Assembly: GCF_002293435.1 (NCBI RefSeq)
Contig: NZ_DBDF01000120.1
Coordinates: forward strand, 1-21,693
Direction of reading: 5' to 3'
DNA from: Bacteroides sp. UBA939
Lineage (GTDB): Bacteria > Bacteroidota > Bacteroidia > Bacteroidales > Bacteroidaceae
DNA length: 21,693 nt
Shown here: positions 7,322-13,413 of the stretch, one piece after another
Layout of the letters: each line of letters opens with the position of its first letter
Position numbering within the stretch: the first letter of the stretch is position 1
The notes under the pieces: model-generated
The model's database searches: none
Told to the model about the DNA's origin: nothing
Seen by the model: the letters and a program-made list of their open reading frames with translations, nothing else
Translations under genes and position numbers: made by a program

Positions 7322-9100
7322 TCAATGAATGTGGGCAGGTACAATTGGAGTCCCAATATAAGAAAACAGCCTTGCAACCATTTGTTTTATTATTATATGA
7401 TTTAAACGATAAATAATAGGCTTATCACTATTCTCATCCTTCAAGTGCTCAGCATCATTATATATTATTCCTAACATAAAATAAATATCCGGCAATTCTC
7501 CTAAAATAGTTTCAGCGAATGATAGTTTCAGTCTTGTTCCATGTTTAGCAAGAAAAGTCTGTTTATGACTTGCATCAGTTAATAAGTCATAAACCAATTT
7601 TTCTATTCTAATTCGAACACAGGTACAGACAGCATACGGCTCAAAATCAGTATTATTAGCTAAGTATTTATTTGTCTCATCAATTGTGTATTGAAGAAAG
7701 TTTGGATGTTCTCCCCATAATTCAGCAATCCCTAAAGCTCTAAATTCAATTCTTTTATTTATTTTTCCTGTTGAAAAGTGCAATAAGTGTTTGGCTATAT
7801 CATCTTTGACAGATATATCTTCTCTTTTTGCCAATAATTTGCGCATATTTGCATTTGGTAAGGCTTGGACATTTTTCAGATATTGGATATTCATCCTTTT
7901 AGGAGAAAAAACATAATTTCTAAAATACTCAGGAGACAAATGAGTCATGATAATGGGATAGATATTACAATATTTATTCAAATCATTAATAGCTTCAGAC
8001 AAATAGTATTGCGTGGCTGTCATATTGACCGCATCTAAATAATCGAAAACTTCATCGATTATTATAATGCTGTTATCTCCATGTCTAACTTTAGCTCTTA
8101 CACACTGGAGCATAATACACAAAGTTAAGACATCTCGCTGACCATAAGATATATCAGTTGCATGAGGAAAATTAACAACTAAAGATTTTTTTTCTTCTGT
8201 AGCTTTAATATTTTTCCACGTTGCCCCAAGCAATATGAGATTCTCATTAAAAACATCTCTAAAGATCTCATAATCTGCTCTTTTTACAGAATCTTTGAAT
8301 GCCGTTTTATGTTTATGATAAAGAGATTGAAGTTGATAAAAATATGAAAATTGATCTAACTCTGATAAATTTGGGAAAGCTCTTCTTATATACTCAATAA
8401 TAGGCATATAGGATGCTTCTTGTTTTAATTGGGTCAGACAATCCGGATTGAAATTGTTTTTAATATTTTCTACTGTCCCTGATAGGGCGTGTATATGGGT
8501 TAGTACCTCTTCTATTAAGTCAACTCTTTTCTTTGCGGAAAATTTATCTAAATCTGAGTAAAGTGTTTGCAAATCACATAAAAAGGATTTATTGTTGATT
8601 ATATCAGCTGAAATGTTAGGTAACACTCTCGCATTAGCTCCAAAATCTCTTTTAATATCGCTAATAGAATAAGGTATTACAGATTTTCCGGGAATTGTTT
8701 TCACAACTTCGATACTATCAATGCTCAAATGCCCGCTTGTGCTGACAAAACTTCCCATATTTTTGCTTACAGCTTTTGCATTGATACGGTTTTTGATACA
8801 AAAAATTTTAAAACGGCTAGAAATTGTATTTATGGTTTTGTCTGCGGTATAGACTACACCATTTTCTGTTATCGAAAATAAGGGAGTCAATGTCGCATTC
8901 CCTTGATGCAAATCTCTCTTGTCTAATTCTATTTTCCCTGTCTTTAAAGAATCAAAGGCTGCTGTAATGGAACTTTTCCCAAAACCATTCGGAGCTACAA
9001 GAATATTTATTTTACCAGAAATTATTTTGGTATCAAAAGAATTATCAACTGTTCCAAATCCTTTTATGTTCTGAATAGTTATGTTTGAAATTTCACTCAT
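7322..9100 (-). CDS. SMC/RecF-like ABC ATPase (AAA_15/AAA_21 type), first gene of the protease-ATPase module
   Basis: This 592-residue protein, counted from ATG 9100, has all the parts of a RecF/SMC-type head. Walker A is APNGFGKSS at 36-44, the ABC signature is ISYGQR at 317-322, Walker B is SIIIIDEVFDYLD at 344-356 with D349 and E350, and an H-loop IIMTHLSPE places H387. The insert between Walker A and signature is only about 270 residues and lacks a long coiled coil. The C-terminal 150 residues after about 440 are helical and unassigned; no TOPRIM motif is seen. A frame extension gives a start at 9127, but that would lie upstream of the promoter -7 element at 9121-9114, so 9100 is preferred. 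Such ATPases act as sensors or activators in several phage-defence systems. Confidence 0.85.
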   Translation of the reverse strand: MSEISNITIQNIKGFGTVDNSFDTKIISGKINILVAPNGFGKSSITAAFDSLKTGKIELDKRDLHQGNATLTPLFSITENGVVYTADKTINTISSRFKIFCIKNRINAKAVSKNMGSFVSTSGHLSIDSIEVVKTIPGKSVIPYSISDIKRDFGANARVLPNISADIINNKSFLCDLQTLYSDLDKFSAKKRVDLIEEVLTHIHALSGTVENIKNNFNPDCLTQLKQEASYMPIIEYIRRAFPNLSELDQFSYFYQLQSLYHKHKTAFKDSVKRADYEIFRDVFNENLILLGATWKNIKATEEKKSLVVNFPHATDISYGQRDVLTLCIMLQCVRAKVRHGDNSIIIIDEVFDYLDAVNMTATQYYLSEAINDLNKYCNIYPIIMTHLSPEYFRNYVFSPKRMNIQYLKNVQALPNANMRKLLAKREDISVKDDIAKHLLHFSTGKINKRIEFRALGIAELWGEHPNFLQYTIDETNKYLANNTDFEPYAVCTCVRIRIEKLVYDLLTDASHKQTFLAKHGTRLKLSFAETILGELPDIYFMLGIIYNDAEHLKDENSDKPIIYRLNHIIIKQMVARLFSYIGTPIVPAHIH

Positions 9101-9113
9101 ATATATTTTTTCA

Positions 9114-9148
9114 CAAAGATATACCAATCAGTCGAAATTAGCTAATTT
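9114..9148 (-). promoter_or_regulatory. Promoter of the ATPase-protease operon with a palindromic operator-like site
   Basis: On the minus strand TATCTTTG (9121-9114) matches TAnnTTTG and stands 13 bases before the ATPase ATG at 9100, so the leader would be very short. Upstream, AAATTAGCTAATTT at 9135-9148 is a perfect 14-bp palindrome whose centre lies about 20 bases from the -7 element, over the expected -33 region. A repressor bound there would block the promoter, but no regulator gene is next to it. Confidence 0.5.
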
Positions 9149-9211
9149 AACACCAATAACTATTTGAAATAAAGCCATATATAGTTTTGGTAATCTAAAA
9201 GGCTTTTTGAT

Positions 9212-9271
9212 ACTTTTTCTCCCCGCCGCTTAGCAAGTCATAGAAAAAGTAACGGCGGATTTCTCCGCCGT
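9212..9271 (-). terminator. Inverted repeats ending the DUF3873 transcript
   Basis: ACGGCGGA (9252-9259) and TCCGCCGT (9264-9271) make a perfect 8-bp GC-rich hairpin with a TTTC loop. Read on the minus strand it follows the DUF3873 stop and is followed by TACTTTTTCT, a fair T tract. Beside it ACTTTTTCT (9212-9220) and AGAAAAAGT (9242-9250) form a 9-bp inverted repeat, which would make an alternative larger fold. Confidence 0.65.
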
Positions 9272-9275
9272 CCGT

Positions 9276-9491
9276 TTACTCCTGCTTTTTAGAAAGCCAT
9301 TCATCCCGTCGTTTTCGACATTCTTCCAGTGTTTTAGCGACTGTTGAAAATAGTTCGCCATCCGTATGGCGGTAATCATATTGGTAGTACTCCGTCCCTC
9401 TGAACGCTCCCACTACAAATGTGGTGTAATTTTCTTGTCCTGCTTTGCATACCAAACAGCCATTACTGTCATTGATTGAATTTGTTTTCAT
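9276..9491 (-). CDS. DUF3873 protein, ICE backbone
   Basis: This 71-residue protein contains the hallmark of DUF3873: a C-x-x-C-x-A-G-Q-E-N-Y-like segment (CLVCKAGQENYTTF) and YYQYDYRHTDGELFSTVA followed by a charged helix TLEECRKRRDEWL. The family is found in Bacteroides conjugative transposons, usually close to the end of the tra region; its function is unknown. It lies 42 bases after the gene for a small membrane protein and ends at a GC-rich hairpin. Here it runs opposite to the tra genes, with about 7 kb of cargo between them. Confidence 0.85.
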   Translation of the reverse strand: MKTNSINDSNGCLVCKAGQENYTTFVVGAFRGTEYYQYDYRHTDGELFSTVAKTLEECRKRRDEWLSKKQE

Positions 9492-9533
9492 ATCTATTGC
9501 TTTATTAATTGTTAGAAAAATAATTGTAATTTT

Positions 9534-9797
9534 TTAGAAAATGAATACTACGATTAAAGAAGCGATAAGCAGGAAAAGAAAAACGGAGATAAGGATGCTT
9601 ATCAGTTTGAACACACACTTAATCAGTAAGCGGACAAACAGGTATATCATCACCATGCCCAATAATGACCATACAGCAGCACTCACCTTTGTCAGCAACC
9701 ATACACATACGACTACACATACCAACCTAAGCATCAATTTTATGTTAATTCCAAAAGTGAGGCTATTTTGTTTCGTTCTATCGTTTCTCTTTTCCAT
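9534..9797 (-). CDS. Small integral membrane protein, ICE backbone
   Basis: This 87-residue protein starts MEKRNDRTKQNSLTFGINIK and then is almost wholly hydrophobic, with about three membrane segments (roughly residues 20-38, 42-58 and 63-86) and few polar breaks. I chose ATG 9797, which follows a run of A. An in-frame ATG at 9818 would add MPQKKKV. Such short membrane proteins accompany DUF3873 in Bacteroides ICEs; the role is unknown. The opposite strand has open frames over the same bases that translate into low-quality sequence and are rejected. Confidence 0.7.
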   Translation of the reverse strand: MEKRNDRTKQNSLTFGINIKLMLRLVCVVVCVWLLTKVSAAVWSLLGMVMIYLFVRLLIKCVFKLISILISVFLFLLIASLIVVFIF

Positions 9798-10290
9798 GAC
9801 TTTTTTTTTCTGCGGCATCCGTCAGGTCGGCTGTTTTTTGTTTCGTATTGGCGGCAAAAGGTCGGAGGGGTGATACAGACAAATTTTTTGCATGAAATAC
9901 GCTCAAACGAAGTGCAGCAGGAAGATTTCCTGCAAAACCCGAAAGGGCATGAATTTTTCGTTTCACACTCCGGGATACCTTTGCCAATCGAAAGGAAGAA
10001 TAGCCGATTAGGATACTTCCGGTAATGAGGAATGGGAAAGAGGAACGATACCGGAGAATAGATAATTGCGATAGCAATAGATTTGAAAATCGGTTAAATG
10101 CAGACGAATATTTTCGTCCTTATTTTGGGTTTTGAAGATAATGTTTACCTTTGTAGAAGATTCAAAAAGAGTTATTTGAAGTGATGAAAAATGAAGCGAG
10201 GTAAAGCGGTTAGGTAGTTTCTATCTCATTACCTATCGCTGAATATTAACTGTTCAAATCCTTATTGCACACTACTTTGGGGAAATATGA
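9798..10290. other. Gene-free region, probably ICE leader and right end
   Basis: No frame here is convincing on either strand. Bases from about 9830 to 10080 look like the long untranslated leader that precedes the small membrane-protein gene in related ICEs; this rests on memory only. A perfect hairpin GCAGGAA-GAT-TTCCTGC sits at 9917-9933. From about 10120 the sequence carries a plus-strand promoter (10124-10153) directed at the kinase gene. A junction between element and chromosome is expected somewhere in this stretch. Confidence 0.4.
10124..10153 (+). promoter_or_regulatory. Bacteroides-type promoter upstream of the kinase gene
   Basis: TTTG at 10124-10127 is followed after 18 bases by TACCTTTG at 10146-10153, a full -7 match. 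It would give a leader of about 145 bases before the kinase start at 10304. The leader has no long hairpin. Confidence 0.55.
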
Positions 10291-10291
10291 T

Positions 10292-10299
10292 TATCTTTG
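10292..10299 (+). promoter_or_regulatory. Second -7 element at the kinase start codon
   Basis: TATCTTTG matches TAnnTTTG, but ends only four bases before the ATG at 10304. Transcription from it would begin at or next to the start codon and make a leaderless or nearly leaderless message. No good -33 element lies 19-20 bases upstream. Bases 10291-10300 also resemble the integration core GTANNTTTGC with one mismatch. Confidence 0.35.
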
Positions 10300-10303
10300 C
10301 ACT

Positions 10304-11350
10304 ATGAAACATAATTTCTTAGAGAGATTCGACAGATACATCTACTGGATATGGTCAGGACTATGGTTAGTTCTTTTCATACAGTTTTCGCACAGTTCAA
10401 CCGTCACTGAAGCTGCACTAATGTCATTGCTTTACGTGGCAACACTATTCCCGTTCACCACCTTCTTAAGTAAGAACCTGCTTGAAAAGGCTATGAGGAA
10501 AAGGAAACTCTTGCCTTTCATCCTTCAGCTTATCTTTATTACACTGATAGCTACATGCCTGAGTATTTGTGTTTTCATCGTATTCAATTATTTAGAGAAG
10601 ACAGGAATCTTCCCCCGCTCTCCAATGCTTAGTGGGGAGAATTCTATTCTGCATGATTTCGCAGGCTCGTTTGTTTCCGCCTTACTGATTAATTTCGGAT
10701 TCTGCGGGTTAAGGTTCTTTGCGGAGAACCTGAAATTGCAAAAAGTATTGATTGATTCTCAACTACAGATTCTTCAGGAACAAATTAATCCGCATTTCAT
10801 GTTCAACGTACTAAACCATGTCAATGTGTTGATAAGGAAAGAGCCGGACTTGGCATCAACCGTTCTTGTGCAATACACAAACATTCTACGCTATCAGTTG
10901 TACAGTGGGAAGAAAGATTTTGTAAGTGTCGGGCAAGAGGTTGGCTTTCTGAAAGACTTTATAGAAGTCGAAAGAATCAGGTGGAAGAATAATTTAGACG
11001 TGGAATGCTCCTGGAGTGTAGAAGATGATAACGCCATGCTTTCTCCTTTGTTGCTGATTACCTTCGTAGAAAACGCCTTTAAGCACGTTTCCCGTTCAAA
11101 AACAGAGAAAGGCTATGTTCGTATTGACTTGACGCAAAGGGATGGAGAACTCATCCTGTTTGTTGAGAACTCTAAATACGCTGACATCCCGGTCGTTGAA
11201 AAACGCGAAGCATCGGGTATTGGCTTGGAGAACATCAGAAAGCGCCTGGAGATTCTTTATCCGGACAGATATCATTTACAGATAAGCGAAACGGACACAG
11301 TATATTCAGTCTCACTGTCTATAACCTGTATTATTCATACTGTAGGATAA
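10304..11350 (+). CDS. LytS-type sensor histidine kinase (His_kinase family)
   Basis: This 348-residue kinase, counted from ATG 10304, has four probable membrane segments between residues about 12 and 140 and a short linker. The phospho-acceptor region is LQEQINPHFMFNVLN with H164. The ATPase part has ITFVENAFKH with N257 and the G-box GIGLENIRKRL at 305-315. It signals to a LytTR regulator, and that gene follows after 79 bases on the same strand. An earlier in-frame ATG at 10265 lies before the -7 element and is not chosen. The last nine residues, ITCIIHTVG, are encoded by a dispersed palindromic repeat at 11322-11346, so the natural C-terminus has been replaced or extended. Confidence 0.9.
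   Translation: MKHNFLERFDRYIYWIWSGLWLVLFIQFSHSSTVTEAALMSLLYVATLFPFTTFLSKNLLEKAMRKRKLLPFILQLIFITLIATCLSICVFIVFNYLEKTGIFPRSPMLSGENSILHDFAGSFVSALLINFGFCGLRFFAENLKLQKVLIDSQLQILQEQINPHFMFNVLNHVNVLIRKEPDLASTVLVQYTNILRYQLYSGKKDFVSVGQEVGFLKDFIEVERIRWKNNLDVECSWSVEDDNAMLSPLLLITFVENAFKHVSRSKTEKGYVRIDLTQRDGELILFVENSKYADIPVVEKREASGIGLENIRKRLEILYPDRYHLQISETDTVYSVSLSITCIIHTVG
11322..11346 (-). repeat. Dispersed palindromic repeat forming the 3' end of the kinase gene
   Basis: On the minus strand this copy begins CCTACAGTATGAATAAT and ends CAGGTTA. It differs at two positions from the copy at 18511-18535. The repeat begins in the codon for I340 and supplies the last codons; the kinase stop (11348-11350) falls two bases after it. 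Confidence 0.85.
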
Positions 11351-11429
11351 TACTATAACAACTAAGTACTCATGTTTAATTATCTTATAGTATCTGTCAA
11401 AGTACAAACTAATTCATGAACATTTACTT

Positions 11430-12179
11430 ATGGCAAATATCATTTCAAAACAACCGGACTTAAGGTTAAAGTGCCTGATTGTCGATGACGAAGAGTATGC
11501 CATCGACGGAGTTATCGACTATCTTCAAGACATAGATTCACTTGAAGTTGCCGGCACATGCCTGTCGGCGATAGAAGCCGTAGAAGTATTAAAGAAACAG
11601 GATGTGGACTTAATGTTCCTTGATATAAACATGCCTCGCCTCACCGGCTTGGAACTGTTAGAATCCATGCAGAACCCACCTCTAACGATATTAACCACCG
11701 CATACACCGAGTTTGCATTGGACGGCTTCAGACTGAATGTTGTTGATTATCTGCTGAAACCGTACACCTTTCAGCGTTTCTTCCAGGCAACACAAAAGGC
11801 GATAGATTTATATAAATCGCGTATCGTGCCTGATGAAAAGGACAACGGGCGCACATTAGATATGTATATCCGGCAGGATGACTCGTTCCAAAGGATAAAC
11901 TGGGAAGACATACTGTTTGTGGAATCCATGCAGAACTATCTAAAACTTCACTTTGCGGACAAGACGCTCGTTATCCACCAAACCATGTCCTCTTTGGAAG
12001 AGATACTGCCTAAAGACCATTTTTTCAGAGTGCATAACTCATACCTGGTAAATGTCAACCAAATAGACAGGATTAACGGAAGGCGTTTATTCGTCAATGG
12101 AAACGAACTGCCAATTTCCAAATACAGGAAAGAAGCATTCTTAAATTCGGTGGTGTACCGAAAGCTTATAAGTAAATGA
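11430..12179 (+). CDS. LytTR-family response regulator
   Basis: This 249-residue protein has an N-terminal receiver domain (about 13-130): acidic D19 and D20, phospho-acceptor D65 in LMFLDINMP, T90 in ILTTAYTEFAL and K110 in YLLKPY. The C-terminal LytTR DNA-binding domain (about 150-245) shows INWEDILFVESMQNYLKLHF and FFRVHNSYLVNVNQI. It should bind DNA as the partner of the adjoining LytS kinase. Targets are not visible here. No RBS of note precedes the ATG. No terminator is seen after the stop. Confidence 0.93.
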   Translation: MANIISKQPDLRLKCLIVDDEEYAIDGVIDYLQDIDSLEVAGTCLSAIEAVEVLKKQDVDLMFLDINMPRLTGLELLESMQNPPLTILTTAYTEFALDGFRLNVVDYLLKPYTFQRFFQATQKAIDLYKSRIVPDEKDNGRTLDMYIRQDDSFQRINWEDILFVESMQNYLKLHFADKTLVIHQTMSSLEEILPKDHFFRVHNSYLVNVNQIDRINGRRLFVNGNELPISKYRKEAFLNSVVYRKLISK

Positions 12180-12184
12180 TTTCA

Positions 12185-12215
12185 TTGGTTTTTTCTATGA
12201 TTTCATGTACATTTG
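12185..12215 (+). promoter_or_regulatory. Promoter of the HipA-like kinase operon
   Basis: TTG at 12185-12187 is followed after 20 bases by TACATTTG at 12208-12215. The HipA-like gene starts 51 bases later with GGAAAGGAG ahead of its ATG, an unusually strong Shine-Dalgarno for this organism. Bases 12207-12216 (GTACATTTGC) also match the CTnDOT core GTANNTTTGC, so this is a possible empty integration site. Confidence 0.65.
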
Positions 12216-12266
12216 CAACTGCTACCCCCACAACAGGCAGCCTAACTATTTTCGGAAAGGAGAATC

Positions 12267-13052
12267 ATGATAGAATTGCGAACAGTCAACCTTACCCGCT
12301 ACATCACCCCCTTGCGCGAAGGCGGCTCGCTGCCTGCACTTGCCGAGGCTGATGACGAATTCAAGTACGTCGTGAAGTTCCGCGGCGCCGGCCATGGCAC
12401 GAAAGCGCTGATTTCCGAACTGATTGGCGGCGAAGTGGCACGCGCGCTGGGGCTAAAAGTACCGGAACTGGTATTCCTGAACCTTGATGAAGCCTTCGGT
12501 CGCACCGAAGGGGACGAAGAAATACAAGACCTGCTGCAAGCCAGCCGCGGACTGAACCTCGGGCTGCACTTTCTGTCGGGAGCCTTGACCTTCGACCCCG
12601 TGGCTACCAAAGTCTCCCCCGACCTGGCTTCGCGCATCGTTTGGCTCGATGCATATCTTACTAATATAGACCGCACCTCGCGCAACACCAACATGCTGAT
12701 GTGGCACAAGGAACTCTGGCTCATCGACCAGGGCGCCTCACTCTACTTCCATCATTCGTGGGAGAACTGGGAGAAACATGCCCGAAGCCCCTTCGCCTAT
12801 ATCAAGAGCCATGTGTTGCTACCCGAAGCATCCCGACTCGAAGAAGCCGACGCCTCCCTGCGCATCTTGCTGACCGGGGAGAAGATACGGGAAATCGTCT
12901 CGCTCATCCCCAATGACTGGTTGCACTGGAACGATACGCACGAGACTCCCGAAGAAATCAGAGATATATACACCCGCTTTCTGACCGAAAGACTGGCACA
13001 TTCCGAAACCTTTGTAAAAGAAGCGCAGAATGCAAGGAAAACACTTATATGA
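12267..13052 (+). CDS. HipA-like kinase (HipA_2 family)
   Basis: This 261-residue protein fits the compact HipA-like kinase family. The N-lobe has FKYVVKFRGAGHGTKALISEL with the ATP-binding lysine K37 and a glycine loop at 40-44. The catalytic part has LDAYLTNIDRTSRNTNMLM with D135, N140 and N142, and WLIDQGASLYF with the metal-binding D154. It is shorter than true HipA and lacks the N-terminal HipB-contact subdomain. It overlaps the DUF3037 gene by 23 bases, an arrangement known for this pair across many bacteria. The substrate is unknown. Some pipelines label this family an aminotransferase, which the motifs do not support. Confidence 0.85.
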   Translation: MIELRTVNLTRYITPLREGGSLPALAEADDEFKYVVKFRGAGHGTKALISELIGGEVARALGLKVPELVFLNLDEAFGRTEGDEEIQDLLQASRGLNLGLHFLSGALTFDPVATKVSPDLASRIVWLDAYLTNIDRTSRNTNMLMWHKELWLIDQGASLYFHHSWENWEKHARSPFAYIKSHVLLPEASRLEEADASLRILLTGEKIREIVSLIPNDWLHWNDTHETPEEIRDIYTRFLTERLAHSETFVKEAQNARKTLI

Positions 13053-13413
13053 GTACGCAGTTATCCGACTGGTTCCCAAAGTGGAACGCGAAGAGTTCTT
13101 CAATGTGGGAGTTATCCTTTTCTCGAAAAAGGAGAACTTCATCAAGTCCGCCTGCCATGTGGATGAGGAGAAGTTAAGGCTGTATGTTTCCGAGGTAGAC
13201 CGTGAACTGGTCTTTACGCACCTGGATGTGTTCAATAAGATATGTGTGGGTGCCGGAGATGGCGGTACCATTGCCCGGCTCGACGTACCGGAACGTTTCC
13301 GCTGGCTGACTGCCGTAAGGAGTTCCTGTATTCAAACGTCTCGCCCACATGCCGGTTTCTCCGACAATCTGGACAGGACGTTAGAACGATTATTTAAAGA
13401 GCTGGTTCTATGA
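13030..13413 (+). CDS. DUF3037 protein, partner of the HipA-like kinase
   Basis: This 127-residue protein shows the DUF3037 pattern: YEYAVIRLVPKVEREEFFNVG at the start, VGVILFSK, and near the end ERFRWLTAVRSSCIQTSRPH followed by a helix that closes the domain. It begins inside the HipA-like gene (13030 versus stop 13052), so the two are translationally coupled. Its stop TGA at 13411-13413 overlaps the helicase 3' end by six bases in convergent orientation. The family has no proven activity; it may control or be the substrate of the kinase. Confidence 0.88.
   Translation: MQGKHLYEYAVIRLVPKVEREEFFNVGVILFSKKENFIKSACHVDEEKLRLYVSEVDRELVFTHLDVFNKICVGAGDGGTIARLDVPERFRWLTAVRSSCIQTSRPHAGFSDNLDRTLERLFKELVL

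Larger units (their letters stand above)
1..10290. mobile_element. Distal part of a CTnDOT-type integrative conjugative element (right boundary approximate)
   Basis: The left edge carries the end of a Bacteroides tra operon (traM, traN, traO, traQ). At 9276-9797 there is a DUF3873 gene and a small membrane protein of the kind that accompany these elements. The genes between them are of lower GC and read as cargo. No integrase, excision or mobilisation gene is in the window, so the element enters from the left. The right boundary is inferred only from where ICE-like sequence stops and a LytS kinase gene begins. The 10 bases at 10291-10300 match 9 of 10 positions of the CTnDOT integration core GTANNTTTGC. 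The end could lie anywhere from about 10080 to 10300. Confidence 0.6.

Noticed and set aside
9778..10077. 99-residue minus-strand frame upstream of the small membrane protein
   Set aside because: It overlaps the membrane-protein start, has a basic, low-complexity product and lies in what looks like a conserved leader. I cannot support it as a gene.
9798..10290. tRNA gene as ICE integration site
   Set aside because: No cloverleaf or conserved T-arm was seen on either strand.
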